A DNA stretch of 64,000 nt from Erythroxylum novogranatense (Eukaryota > Streptophyta > Magnoliopsida > Malpighiales > Erythroxylaceae). This document shows positions 11,681-24,170 of this stretch, piece after piece; the stretch's first letter is position 1, and each line of letters opens with the position of its first letter. The notes beneath the pieces were generated by a model. The model was not told the origin of the DNA. It was given only the letters and a program-made list of their open reading frames with translations, and made no database searches. The DNA lies in NCBI GenBank assembly GCA_029891385.1, contig CM057235.1, forward strand, positions 16,792,001 to 16,856,000. The letters run 5' to 3'. Made by a program: the position numbers and the translations under genes.

Positions 11681-13241
11681 GGCAATTTCTGAAGTGAAAT
11701 AAGTTGGTTTTTGGGGTGTATCTTATGGTATAGACCTCCAATTGAGGTAATTCTGGATTCGTTGTGAACTAGAGAAATAGGTCTACAATTGTGGTAAAGA
11801 CTGAGAGTTTGAATTTTGATTAGAGGGATCGTAATTATCGAAAGAGAATCTATTATAGTTTCAAATGCAACCTAAGAGTTATGTTTTGACTATTAGAGTT
11901 ATCATTGGGGACTTAGTGAAGGAAATTGACCTAGTGAATAGTGAATTTTGGGTTGTGAAGTGAGAAATAGCGGAATTGGATTAGAGCGCTGAAAAATCAT
12001 GATCATGCATCGTACAATTTTTAATTAAGACATGTGCATTATCGAATTTATTTGATTGAGCATATAGTGATGAGAATTCGTTTGAATTGTTATAGAGGCG
12101 TCGTTGGATCGTCAGTCCACGAATATTGCTGGGACTTCCAGGCAGTAGCTCGAAAGTTACAGGTGAGTAACCTAGTTGGTTCCTCAATCTTTGTGTGTTA
12201 AATGTGTTGTGATTGTGTAAATTTTTTGACAATGTGAGTCCTTGTGATTGTGAATCAGTGTATAGAATTATGAGTAAGTGTTCTGAATACGATCAATTGA
12301 ATCGATTGAATTGTGTTATTGATTGTGCAAGTGTGAGTGCATGCTAGGCATGATTAAAAGCGGTAAATTAACAGTTGTGACTTGAGCAGTTAGTGATCGG
12401 AGCTTTAAGCTCGATTATCAGTGAAAAGGGCCTAAGGCCAAAAAGGGGAATAGTGCATACTCAGAGGGCTCTCCTATCCCTAATGTGAGCGGGCAGTAGT
12501 GCATACCCTGAGGGCTCTCCTATTTGCCAAAAATGTGATTATTGTGAAATGTGCCCGAATCGGAACAATATTGATGCTCAGTCACAACACCGACATAAAA
12601 TGAGAATTGGCATGCATTATGCATCTGACTGTGTTGTGAAAAGTGAGAATGCGTGTAGTATGTGATAACTTCATAGTGACCTATCTAATGTAGGATTATA
12701 GTGAAAATGTGGAAAGTGTCTGATAGTGTTCCGATTGTGTATTGTGACTGTGTGATATATTGTGATATATTATGTGATGTATGAGTTGGGTGAACCATCG
12801 ATGATAGTTTCTCATTGAGTTCGCAAACTCACCCAACATTGCTAATATTTTTCAGGACAACGTTAGTAGACTCTTAGCTCCCGTAATAGAGTTTTCCTGC
12901 AGTGCGAGTGCTTGGACAAGTGAAGCGATGGCACACGGGTCGGTCAGCTGGGACGATTTTTGGGGATGACTTAGTATAGACTTTTGTATTAGTTTCCTTT
13001 TTGGGATATTGTGTTAGACTTTAGGGGACTGATGGACTTGTCTATATTTTGGATTGATATTATGAAATGAAAGATTATTGTGGCTTTAAATTATAGTGAT
13101 TTGCATAATGCGGTTTAATTATATTGATGCCATGCGAGTATTTAGTGATAGTTGCGAGCGTAGCACTTCCTTGCTGTAGGATATGCGTTGGAACGACCCA
13201 CGGGCATCCCGGTGCGTACCCTACGGTAAGGGGGCGCTACA

Positions 13242-14933
13242 CAAAAGCCTGTGTATTATATCAATAAAATCTTCTATAGGTAAAGTAAATGTACCTAATG
13301 CTTGATATGATAACCTACACAATCCTCACCTCGACTCAAAATGTTTCGATCGTACTTCTCAACTCATACAATCAACGTGTGAACAAAATTATCATTTACG
13401 TAGATTTTTTGTAAACTAGGTTCGTCAAGATTACAGTAATATAGGTAGTTAAACTTGAAGAATTCAAAATTAGATACACCTTAAAGGGTTTATTAAAATC
13501 ATAGGTCATCACTAATTTTATGGTAGAAGCAGTCACCTAACATCCTCATGAAAGTGAAGAGAAAAAATGATAAGAGCATCAAAGACTAGATAATACATGT
13601 AGATGGAGCAGAAAAAGGGAAATATAGTAATACATGAATCTGTTGAAGGTTCATTTGACTTGATTATCTAGCAGCTCAATTCAACTCTTTTTTTGTGGCG
13701 TGTTCAACTTCTTCCATAACTCCATAACTATGATTTAGATAAATATATTGATGGCTAATCACTACCACCAGTCTAGTTTCTTGGCAATGGTGATACTAAT
13801 CCTCAATTAACCGTATGATTTCTTCAAGATCAACTTGTGTTAAGCTAGATCATTGGTTCAATGAGTGAGGCCTTTGCTCCATAATTCATTGGCGTTGTTA
13901 CTGCTCAGTAAGCATGAAAACGGTTGACTATTTCCCATGCTTCAGGTTTTAAAGCAAAAGTTTGGTTTGAACCATCAAAGCAAACTTTTGCAAGTTGAAA
14001 AAGGATGCTAGTGAATCAATTTCAACATATAAACAACCCGCCAAATTCATGTTTGATCAACTAGCTGCTCCAACATCCCGTTTCCGAGGATGACTTGAGG
14101 TGATTACTGACGGTCTTGGTTCTCTTTAAAGACCTTTCATCCGTTCATTTGATAATTGCCTAGATGCAAATTCCTTTGATGATTTGTTGGGCTTTTTACC
14201 AGGTGAAGACGTGAGCCTTGCAGTTGAGGATAACAAAAATGATCTCAAGCAGACAACAACTTTTTATACCACTTCAACCACACCTTAGTGATCGTCTCGT
14301 GGTGGACGCAATTGCGGTGGCAGATTTGGGCTAGGTAGTCATATGACTACTCAATGTCAATCACAAACATTTTATCCCAATTTGGTTGTTTATATCAATT
14401 GCAATCATATCTTTCCTCAACGTCCTTCTCCCGAGCACACCAAAGAAAAATGTCCCATCCATCCCAAACCGATCACCAGCATAGCTGCTAGCTCCTTCAA
14501 TCCTCGTAACTCTTCATGGTTACTGGACACTGGTGCCACACTTCACTTAACTCTAGATGTTACTGATTACACTGGTCCTGATGAAATTAAGAATGGCAAT
14601 GGTAAAACACTTCCCATTTCTCCCTACAGTCTTTCTTTTACTCTTGATAATTTGTCACATGTACCTCTTGCCAGTTTAAATTTTGTTATCTATGTCTCAA
14701 CTCGCTCGTTCTAATGATGTTCTCTTTGAATTTTTTTCTGGTTACTATGTTATAAAGGATATCACACAAAAGCGGAGCTACTCAAAGAATCGATTAATGG
14801 TGGTCTTTATCCCTTGTCCTTGAGGTCAACTAGCCTCTCTACGGAACAAGTTTATTTATCTTTTTTGTCAACCTAGCACTCTCGTTTGGGACATGCCAAT
14901 ATTAGATTTGTTCATCGAGTTTTGAATAAGTTT
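13242..14933 (+). pseudogene. Copia D: gag, protease and pre-integrase relic
   Basis: The first bases, 'cctgtgtattatatcaataa', look like a copia LTR end. At 13720-14250 frame-broken peptides resemble RE1-type gag ('LQDQLVLS', 'QTFAS'). From 14290 a Gly/Arg-rich 'RGGRNCGGRFG' segment leads to the protease frame at 14343-14714, whose active site reads WLLDTGATLHLT. After a frameshift near 14695 the protease tail ('QLARSNDVLFEF') continues. A GAG-pre-integrase motif 'SRLGHANIRFVHRVLNK' ends at the junction with element E. The zinc knuckle is not recognisable. Confidence 0.7.
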
Positions 14934-15266
14934 TGTTAAATGACATAAATAATTTTGCCCATTAGCCTTTCATCTTCGGGTCATGGGCCATAAAGCTTGG
15001 AGTCCTCTCTTCTGTTGGGTTGGCCACATCAGCAACCCCTGCAAAGATTGAAGCACTGATTATCCTCTTTTATTCTCCCATTCCTCCTCCTGTACAATTT
15101 TCCCTTAACCGTTTTCTCTCTTAGCTGTACAGCATCTTTTTCTGTTACAAGTAGATAGTGACCTAGCAAATAGGGCAAATAATGTTAGTATAAAAGCCCC
15201 CTCCTGTACATACCGTAGATATGAATGAAATACCTTTGTTTCATCATCTTTCCATATATCTTTTCA
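14934..15266 (+). mobile_element. 5' LTR of copia E
   Basis: It starts TGTTAAATGACATAAATAAT and ends TCTTTTCA directly before the primer site. Its first 178 bp match the 3' LTR start at 19675 with few substitutions. A TATA box (tataaaag) is at 15189-15196, giving a short R/U5 of roughly 45 bp. Confidence 0.9.
15189..15196 (+). promoter_or_regulatory. TATA box of the copia E 5' LTR
   Basis: Sequence tataaaag followed by cccc, about 70 bp before the LTR end, which is a usual position for a short copia LTR. It would drive full-length transcription of E. Confidence 0.65.
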
Positions 15267-15279
15267 TGATATCAGAGCC
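15267..15279 (+). other. Primer binding site of copia E (initiator tRNA-Met)
   Basis: TGATATCAGAGCC follows the LTR without a gap and matches the usual plant copia primer site TGGTATCAGAGCC at 12 of 13 bases. Confidence 0.85.
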
Positions 15280-15309
15280 AGGTTTGATCCAATCTAACCT
15301 ATACCCAGA

Positions 15310-18300
15310 ATGTCTAACATGGCCGATGTCAGTGAAGCCAGCAACCCTACACACAATTTTGACCTAGAAACTTACTCTATCACAAACACAGAAAACCCTG
15401 GGGCAGTCCTAGTTACTGCCATGTTCAATGGAAATAATTACCTAACATGGAGCAAATCCATGATGATAACCCTATGTGCCAAAGACAAGCTGTCCTTTAT
15501 TGATGGAACTTGTGCACAACCCATGGAAGATCGAGCACTCCAGGCCAGGTGGAAACGTGCAGACTCAATGGTCAAGTCATGGATTCTAAACTCCATGGTT
15601 AAGGAGTTAAGTGATACTTTCTTGTCATTCTCCACAACCAAAGAACTCTGGGAAGAATTGAGAGAGAGATTCGGGGAGGCAAATGGGTCACTGCTGTACC
15701 AAATAGAGAGAGATCAACTCTTTTAAACAAGGTAATCTTACTATCTCTGCTTATTACACTAAATTAAAGAAGCTTTGGGATGATCTGGCTAGCCTAAATC
15801 CTATACCAACATGCACCTGTGATGCGGCCAAAGCCATTTCTATGAAGGACAACACACATAGACTGGTTCAATTTCTCATGGGACTAAATGAGGACTATGA
15901 ACATGTGGTTAACCAAGTCTTATTAATGGAACCATTACCGATGGTCAACAAAGCATTTGAAATGATGCAAACAGTAGAAAGGCAAAAATTAGTAAACTCC
16001 AACCATGACAGCAATCTAAATATAGCTATGATGGCACGACAAACCAATTTTAACTCCAAGAAAGGTGGTAGAAACACTAGGAAGACATACAATAAGAAGG
16101 AAGACAAATATTGTGAGAAATGCGAGAAATCAGGACATACCATTGAAACTTGCTTCAAGATCTATGAAGTGCCCAACTGGTACAAAGAACTGACCAACCA
16201 GAAGAACAAAGCTAATCTTGTAGCTGCTGCTAATACCCCTGCAGAGATTCCACGTGGAAGCCATGAGCAGAATGAGGAAAATGGACAGATCTCATAAGGC
16301 TTGGTAGCCTTCATTCAACAGGAGATATCTAAGGGTATAAAAGGAAAGACCACAGGTGAAGTAAAGTTTGGAGGGCTCGCTAACTTTGCAGGTAATAGCA
16401 TGAGTCACAATACAGAAAATAAATGCATGTGGTTGGTTGATTCAGGTGCTTCATCTCATATGATCACAGACCTTGGGTTTTGCAATGAGCAAAAACCAAA
16501 CAAAATGTATGAACCAGTAACTTTTCCAGATGGCACAAAATAGCCTGTGACACATGTATGTGAAGCCTCCATTGGAAACCAAATTACCCTAAATGAAGTC
16601 CTACATATCCCTAATTTCTTCAAAAATCTACTCTCTATGCACAAGCTCACAACACAAAATGACATTGCAACTATTTTCATGTCTAATGAATTGTTTTTGC
16701 AGGACCTTCAGACTAACAATGTTATAGCTGTTATCAAGGCCAGAAGTGGACTGTATGAACTGACAGAAGACAATTTGATACCTCCTGGAACCTTGAAAGG
16801 ACCCCCCCTAGACTTCTACCAAAAACAGAACTTTGTGTTTAGTGCTACTGTCTCAGTTAATAACTGGCATAATAGGCTAGGACATGTTTCTAAGGGAAAA
16901 ATGCAGCACATCAATGAAATCAAATGTTTTAAATCCGATTTATCCAATTTTCAGATTTGTCCCATGGCAAAACAACACCCAAAATCTTTCCCCAAACCCC
17001 AAATACAAACCACTAAACCCTTTGAGATCCTACACATGGATCTATGGGGGCCATATAGAGTACCTAGCCTAAATGGATCTCAATTTTTCCTAACCATTGT
17101 TGATGATTACACTACCTGGACATTCCTACTCAAACACAAAGACAACACATACAATACCATAACCCCTTTTATCAAATCCATAGAAAAGCAATATGATGTC
17201 AAAATACTTAGAGTTCAAACAGACAATGGGAAAGAATTCTTAAACTGTGAGTGCAGAAAGCTCTTTGCAAACAAGGGAATAATGCATCCGAAAAGTTGTT
17301 CACACACCCCACAGTAGAATGGGGTGGTGGAAATCAAACACAAGCACTTATTACAACTCACAAGAGCCCTATTGTTTATAGAAAACTTACCAAAGTCGTA
17401 CTGGGGAGAGGCTCTTCTCACTGCTACCTACCTCTTGAATAGAATTCCCACCAAAGTCCTGCAATGGCAAACCCCATATGAGAAGCTGCTTCAAAAAAAA
17501 CCTACCTATGCACACTTGAGAGTGTTCGGGTGCCAATGCTTTGCCTTAGATAAAACACCCAACAAGACAAAGCTAGATCCTAGATCTTTTAGATGCATTT
17601 TCCTAGGCTATATGCCAGATTACAAAGCTTATCGAGTCATGGATATCAATACAAAAACCATCTTCAGCTCAAGAGATGTCACATTCCATGAAAATACCTT
17701 TCCTTTTGCAAATACACCTACAGTCACTAATCCTCATCACTTAATTCTTTTTCCCCACAACACAGTAGACAATGAAGATATGCTGACAGTAACCAAAGAA
17801 GACATGCCAGAGTTGCCTACCTCACAAAGCATTGAACCCATACCAGAACTAACAGTCACTCAATCTTAACCAAACATACCTATCAGTCAGAGTACAACTA
17901 TAAACAACCATGTGAGGAGAAGCCAAAGAACACACACTCTACCAAAATACCTTGAAGATTACATCCATCAAGCTTCAACTCATCAATCCACTTCTGTCCT
18001 CGATAATGCTAACAACATTTTTGGTTTTTTAGGTTCTGCAGAGACACCAGAAGACAAAGAGTCAAAATTCCATGTTACACACAACCCAAAATACAAAGAA
18101 TTCATAGGGAATGTATCTGCTATTTTTGAACCCATGTCCTATGAGACTGCAAGCAAGTCAGGAGATTGGGTGGACTCTATGAATGCTCAGTTAGAGGCTC
18201 TAGAGGACAATCAAAATTGGACTCTCACAGAACTGCCTAAGGGGAAGAGAGCAATAGCATCAAAATGGGTTTACAAGGTCAAATATAATTCAAATGGTAT

Positions 18301-19666
18301 GGTGGACAAATTGAAATCAAGGCTGGTGGCAAAGGGGTTCAATCAAAGAGAAGGGGTGGATTATTCAGAGGTTTTTGCACCTGTAGCATGGGTTGTGACA
18401 ATAAGGACATTCCTAGCTACAGCTACAATGAAGAAATGGCCTATACTGCAATGTGATATAAATGATGCATTCTTACATGGACACATAGAGGAAGAACTGT
18501 ATATGCAACCACCACAAGGTTACAAGAAGGCAAAGGAGGGACAAGTTTGCAGATTAAAGAAGTCCATTTACGGACTTAAACAAGCAGGCAGACAGTGGCA
18601 CAAGGAATTGACAATGAAGCTCAAACAATTGGGATTCAAAAAGTCAGAGGCAGATTACTGCCTATACACCAAAGGCCTAGGTTCTAGTTTCATTGCTATC
18701 ATCATCTACGTGGATGATATCCTCATCACTAGAGCAAAGGAAGATCACCTAATTACTGTTAAGCAAGACCTCGACAAAGCTTTTACAATCAAGGACCTAG
18801 GGTATGCAAAATTCTTCCTAGGAGTCGAGATAGCTAGATCAGAAGTGGGAATGACTCTCAGTCAAGGAAAGTACATACGGGATCTCCTACAAGAAACTAA
18901 CATGCTTCACTGCAAGCCATGCGTGACACCTATAATACCAGGAAGAAAACTTACCATCGATGAGGGAGAGCTTCTCAAAGACCCAGAGTACTACAGGAGA
19001 ATCGTTGGAAAGCTACAATATCTGAGCTTCACAAGACCGGATCTCACCTACATCACACAACAACTAAGTCAGTTCATGAAAGCACCGAGATAATCACACT
19101 GGGACGCTATCAAACACGTACTTAAATACCTCAAAGGAACACAAAACCAATGACTATTTTATGCAGCAAACTCAGATCTAGGACTCACCGCATACTCAGA
19201 TTCTGATTGGGCGAGTTGCGTCTTCAGCCGATGATCCCTTACCGATTTTTGTGTGTTCCTCGGTAGATCTCCCATCTCCTGGAAGACAAAAAAGCAAACC
19301 ACAGTCAGTCGATCCTCAACGGAGGCTGAGTATCGAAGCCTAGCTTCAACCACATGTGAGCTCAAGCGGGTTGTACAAATCTTGAGCTATTTCCATATAC
19401 AAAATCAAGAACCCATACCTTTATTTTGCGATAGCCAAGCTGCGATTCACATTTCCAGAAACCTCATCTTCCATGAACGCACCAAGCATTTGGACATAGA
19501 TCTCCATCTAGTTCGTGATGCGGCAAACTTAGGGTTCATCTGTCTTCGACACATCCGAAGCCAACAACAAGTAGCCGACTTATTTACGAAGCCCCTCACC
19601 GCACGTGCCTTCACTAATTTACTCCTCAAGTTCGGATCTGTCGTTCTCTCCGGAGCTCCGACTTGA
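15310..19666 (+). pseudogene. Copia E gag-pol polyprotein, inactivated
   Basis: It would encode the whole replication machinery of a copia element. The start at 15310 lies 31 bp after the primer site. Domains in order: gag ('LTWSKSMMITL', 15310-16297) with zinc knuckle CX2CX4HX4C near 16113; protease WLVDSGASSHM near 16432; pre-integrase WHNRLGH near 16866; integrase core with the first acidic residue in HMDLWGP (17036) and the second in QTDNGKEF (17219); RT with YVDDI near 18709 (17912-19093); RNase H with SSTEAEYRSLA (about 19315) and 'TKHLDIDLHLV'. One frameshift lies near 15720. After it everything is in a single frame, broken by about seven stops (near 16296, 16541, 17315, 17867, 19091, 19150 and 19231). 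Several look like C-to-T changes in CAG or CGA codons. The peptide is otherwise well conserved, so inactivation is relatively recent. Confidence 0.9.
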
Positions 19667-19674
19667 AGAGGGGG
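19665..19674 (+). other. Polypurine tract of copia E
   Basis: The tract gaagaggggg directly precedes TGTTAAATG of the 3' LTR. Confidence 0.85.
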
Positions 19675-19852
19675 TGTTAAATGACATAAATAATTTTGCC
19701 CATTAGCCTTTCATCTTTGGGTCATGGGCCATAAAGCTTGGAGTCCTCTCTTCTGTTGGGTTGGCCACATTAGCAACCCCTGCAAAGACTGAAGCACCGA
19801 ATATCATCTTTTATTATCCCATTCCTCCTCCTGTACAATTTTCCCTTAACCG
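19675..19852 (+). mobile_element. Truncated 3' LTR of copia E
   Basis: 178 bp equal to the first 178 bp of the 5' LTR, ending at 'cttaaccg'. Copia D sequence resumes at once. The TATA box, R and U5 are lost, which prevents use of target duplications or of the complete LTR pair for dating. Confidence 0.85.
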
Positions 19853-20528
19853 TATTTATGTCATATGTGCTTAATTAGTAAAAGTCACTAACTTCCTGTT
19901 TTTTTAATCCAATTATTGTGCTTCGAGTCCCTCGAAACTAGTTTGATTTGATTTGTCGGCCTCCACTCTAACTACTTCTCTGATGGCAAACGTTATTCCA
20001 TAGTTTTTTATAATCACTTTAGTAAATATACATGGATATATTTTCTTTCCCACAAATCTGAAGTTTTTAATGCTTTTTTATCAAATTTAAACATGTCATG
20101 GAAACATTTTTGGGACACAAATTACGCAATTTCAGTGGGGCTGAATTCCAAGCTTTATCAAAATATTTGCACAAAATGGTATTACATAATGTATAGTTCA
20201 TGTCTTAAAACGTCAAAACAAAAATGGTTCTGCTGATCACAAACATAGGCACATTATTGAAACTGGCTTGTCATTATTATATCAACCTTCTGTTCCGCAT
20301 TTATATTGGCCATATGCGTTTGACACAACCGACTATATCATCCATCGATTGCCTACCCTACTGCTTAATTAATAGCCAAAGCCCTCATTTTACTTTACTT
20401 CATCGACAACCTAATTATAATGAACTTGAAATCTTCCATTGTTTACGTTAACCATGATTAGGTCAATACCGTAAAATTAAGTTTGAGTGAAATTTTGATA
20501 AATGTGTCTTTCTTGGATATAGTAAAAT
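19853..20528 (+). pseudogene. Copia D: integrase relic
   Basis: Translation shows the integrase core start with 'YNHFSKYTWIYFLSHKSEVF' near 20005-20065. Further on come 'SPHFTLLHRQPNYNELEIF' (about 20387-20443) and, at the very end, 'DKCVFLGYSK'. This is the familiar order of a copia integrase C-terminal half. Several frameshifts and stops interrupt it, and catalytic residues cannot be assigned with confidence. The reading resumes at 46138 after element C. Confidence 0.75.
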
Positions 20529-23264
20529 TGTAGTGCCCCCTTACCGCAGGGTACGCCCCGGGACGCCCGTGGGTTGTTCCGGCACATATCCCACTATAAG
20601 GGTGCACTACGATCGATCATTTCTATAATCCACATGGCATCAATGCAATAAAACTAAAATATCAAAATCACTAAATTTTAAAACTAATAATGCTTTTCTC
20701 CTTTCATAACATCAAATAGAAATATAGACAAGTCTATCAGTCCCCTACAGTCTAAATACAATACTCCAAAAAAAGAAATTGATACAAAAGTCTATACTAT
20801 GTCATCCTCAAAGCCAATCCTAGCTGACCGACCTGTGTGCCATCACTTCTCTTGCCAACGCGCTCAAAGGCAGGAAAAGTCTATCTCTGGAGCTAGGAGT
20901 CTAATCTATCAGTCCTGAAAAATAAATACAATTTTGGGTGAGTTTGTGAACTCAATGAGAAACCATCATCGATGGTTCACTCAATTCATGCATTACACAA
21001 ATCGCGTACAGCACATCAAGATAACATTCAAATATCGTATAATAGTTTACAATATTTCATGCCATCACAGAATTCAGTAATTATCACAAATCAGTTAACT
21101 CATTGTATGCAATGCATATGTGACTCTTTTTCGGTTAATTTAAGTGTTGTGATCGAGCGCTAAATCAGTGACAGTGTTCAGTAGACACGTCTAGGGAGTA
21201 GGAGAGCCCTCATGCAGGATGCACTAACTCCCCTCAAGCTGGAAGCTCGGTTCAGTGATAGTGTTCGAGCTCAAGGCTCTTTTCAGTATTTGGGGCGACT
21301 CAGGTCACAACGTTCATTATCTGTTCATGCATTTATGTATGAAATGCCTATACCAATAATTCGCAGTCATATGGCTGTAAAAGCCCGTTTATCCCCAGTT
21401 TCAGAATCATGTAACAGTCACGTGCACCTTGTCAACAACAGGCATTTCAATCCTAATCATTTACATAATCATAAAATTCATAATTTGCAATTTGCAATCA
21501 GTTCACACAGAGCATTTAACAATCAGAAATTGAGGAACCAACTAGGTTACTCACCTGTAACTTTCGAGCTATTGCCTAGAAGTCCCAGCAATATCCGTGG
21601 AATGAAGATCCAACGGTGCCTCTATAATAGTTAAATAATTTCCCATTACTACGTGCTCAGTCAAAACAATTCAATGATGTATATGTCTTAAAGAAAATAT
21701 GTACGATGCTTATTCATGATTTTTCCGGTGTCAAAACCCAATTTGCTACCTTATGCCCAAATCTAACTTCTCACTCAATTGATCAATAATGATTTATTTC
21801 ATTCCTAAAATTCAGTTCAATTCGTCAAATCATACACCCTATAATAATTCCCAAGAAAAACTCTTCACTGGACAGAACCATCCATTGAAGACCTCTATAG
21901 ACTCCAATTATCATAATACAATTTTTAGGTTGCAATAGGAACTATATCCGACTCTTTCTCTACGATTGAGACCGTACTAAATTAAATTCTAACTTTCATT
22001 CATTTCCTCAATTGTAGACCTCTTTCTCTAGATCATAACGAATCAAGAATCACCTCAATTGGAGGTCTACACCATAAGTTAAGTCCCATAAATTAAAATA
22101 CCTCCATTCAGAAATTTGTCCCTCACCGCGGCCTTGAATCCCTCGTCGCGGTGTGGAAAACGCTCGCCGTGGCGAACATCTTCCTCACAGCTCGCCACGA
22201 CGCAATGCGAGGGACTCGTCGCGGTGTAAATTCATACGCTCGCTGCGACGTCTCGCCTTGCTCGTGGCGGCAAAGTTTTTCCCAGCTCGTCGCGACAAGC
22301 GCGCTCTTCGCGGCGAGTACTCCTTTACTCGTCGCGGCGACGCCTCTATCAGACGTCGCGACATGCGGGTCTCCTTCGTCTTCTCCGATCGATTTTTACC
22401 CATTCTCTCTCTAAAACTAGTATTAACTCACTCTAAACTATCCTATCTTTCACATTAAGCACCATAAATGCATCAAACAACAATAAATAACAACATTAAA
22501 ACCATTAAACTTACCAATCAAGCCTCAAATCCTTAAACCTTCGAAAATCCTTCAACTCTTTCCCCTTTCTCTAACACCCACAGTGAACCCTCAACACTCA
22601 CCAATCTTCATTCTCTCAAGGATCAAGTTAGGCTCGCACAAAAGGGAAGAAAGCAAGCAACAATCGAGAAGGGAGGAACAAAAATCACTGAGAAAGAGGA
22701 AGAAGAAGAATGCCCTAGGTTGGAGGAAGAGGTATAAGAGCCAACATTTAAAACTTAAGGCTTATAAAGGGTTTATTTAAACCTATAGATCAAAGTCCTC
22801 AAAATCTTATAATTTCAGTCTCTAAATTTTAATGGCTCAACATTTTTATTCCTACCAACATAAATCTAATTTTCCATGCCATTTGCCCATCAATTTCGGA
22901 ACCAGAAACTAATACATCAGTCTCTAAGTCATTTTCTCGGTCCGGACCTATAACTCTAAAATTTCCAGAAAAATTCCTATGGTCACTATCAATTGGCAAT
23001 CACTCCTAAGACACTCCAATTCAATTATACAAATCCAATTATTCCAAAATTCTTAACAAATCGAAATCAAACATAATTACCTCGAAAGTTCACAATTAAG
23101 TACCGAAAAATGTCATGAATGCATGTACCTATAAATGCATGTGCAATTTACTCATTCCTCTAAAATTAGAGGTCAATGAATGCTCAGTCAATAATATGCA
23201 GTATGAAATCCTAACACGTCCCAATTTACCAATATGCCCATCACATCGATAACGGGATGTTACA
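20529..23264 (-). mobile_element. 3' LTR of chromovirus C
   Basis: Plus-strand ends are TGTAGTGCCCCCTTACCGCA and CGGGATGTTACA. It parallels the 5' LTR at 43483-46132 over its whole length with scattered substitutions and a few indels. One indel of about 40 bp lies near 22561-22600, where this copy has extra sequence, and the dyad cluster is longer here. No coding capacity is supported. Confidence 0.93.
22125..22363 (-). repeat. GC-rich dyad cluster in the C 3' LTR
   Basis: About ten copies related to cgtcgcgacg or ctcgtcgcgg occur in 240 bp. Clear ones begin near 22143, 22192, 22218, 22289, 22312, 22339 and 22353. The two C LTRs differ more here than in neighbouring sequence: the 5' LTR cluster (45111-45271) is shorter and has lost or gained whole motifs. 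Confidence 0.8.
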
Positions 23265-23905
23265 ATTCTCCCCTCCTAATAAAAATTTCGTCCCAAAATT
23301 TCATACCTGTCTGATCGAATAAATGAGGATACTGACTCCTCATATGCTCCTCAGTCTCCCAAGTTGCTTCCTCAGATGAGTGGCTCTTCCAAAGGACTTT
23401 CACCAATAGAATTACCCTATTCCTTAATTGTTTGACCCGTGATCCCACAATCTGTACCGGCTCCTCGACATAACTCAAATTACTGGCCACCTCAATCTCC
23501 TGAGCTGGAATCACATGAGTCGGGTCTGATCGGTACCGTCGGAGCATGCTAACATGAAACACGTCGTGCAATTGGGACATCTCACTCAGTAAAGCCAATC
23601 TATAAGCCAAAGGTCCTATCCTCTCAAGGATCTCATACGGACCAATATACCGAGGGCTCAACTTGCCCTTCCGGCCAAATCTCAGAACTCCTCTCCAAGG
23701 TGACACTCGGAGGAACACTCTATCACCCACACTGTACTCCATCTCTCGCCGATGCTGATCCACATAACTCTTCTGTCTATCCTGAGCCGCCTTAATGCGA
23801 CTCCGAATCAACTATACCTTATCCACAGTGTCCTGAATCAGCTCGGGACTCTCAATCGTCCTCATACCCTCTTCATCCCAATATAATGGCGATCGACACG
23901 ATCGC
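23260..23905 (-). pseudogene. Chromovirus C: integrase C-terminus and chromodomain
   Basis: Read leftward from the junction with element A, it begins 'CRSPLYWDEEG' and contains one stop near 23814. It then stays open for 183 codons (23811-23260). The open part has the 'GDRVFLRVSPWRG' and 'LSPRYIGPYEILERIGPLAY' block of gypsy integrases, the 'LHDVFHVSMLRRY' motif, and a C-terminal chromodomain with 'VKVLW' and 'EEATWETEEHMRSQYPHLF'. The chromodomain would direct integration through histone marks. The polypurine tract of C overlaps the frame's end. Confidence 0.9.
23265..23277 (-). other. Polypurine tract of chromovirus C
   Basis: Minus-strand 'taggaggggagaat' directly precedes the TGTAACATCCC start of the 3' LTR. 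Confidence 0.8.
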
Positions 23906-24170
23906 TGATTGAGCCAAGTTTATACTATGAATTGGCTGCATTTTTATAGCTGCTTGTGCATGTGTTGACTCCTAATTGATGATTTTTGTGCTTAAATTGG
24001 TTCCTCATACCGAGTTCTTTCAATTCTTAATTTGTCAGTAAATTGTCATGATTTGATACTTATTTCTCTACAATTTTTATTGGGACAATTGGTACTGCAA
24101 ATTGTTGCTATTATCTTATTGCAGGAACAAAGGAGTCAACGTCAGGAAGTCAACAGCCATAGGTCTTTCC

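Larger units (their letters stand above)
10775..13241 (+). mobile_element. Tekay-type LTR F, probably solo
   Basis: From about 11350 to 13241 it is the reverse-complement counterpart of the element C LTRs. Shared features are the dyad cluster, 'gaaagttacaggtgagtaac', the 'gagggctctcctat' words, 'gagttcgcaaactcaccc', and the terminal 'ccctacggtaagggggcgct' ending in ACA. The upstream part (10775-11350) is unlike C and contains AT runs, a TATA-rich stretch at about 10883-10905 and an 'acaaaggtaagatct' donor-like site near 11113. Flanking bases show no clean duplication, and the exact 5' end is uncertain. Confidence 0.65.
14934..19852 (+). mobile_element. Ty1/copia element E, nearly full length
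   Basis: It has a 5' LTR (14934-15266), tRNA-iMet primer site, gag-pol region (15310-19666), polypurine tract and a shortened 3' LTR (19675-19852). It lies inside copia D between the pre-integrase motif and the integrase zinc-binding region. The last 155 bp of the 3' LTR are missing, so no target duplication can be read. It is a distinct family from its host D: gag sequence and LTR differ. Confidence 0.9.

Noticed and set aside
21212..21634. 140-codon plus-strand protein in the C 3' LTR
   Set aside because: The same region of the 5' LTR (about 44150-44590) has frameshifts and stops relative to it, so it is not maintained.
22125..22414. Overlapping open frames of 70-130 codons on both strands through the dyad clusters (also 847-1208, 11424-11741, 28793-29451, 31123-31383, 32568-32942, 45023-45364)
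   Set aside because: They are rich in Arg, Ser and Thr because of the repeated CG-rich words and reappear in all frames; they are not conserved between LTR copies and match no family.
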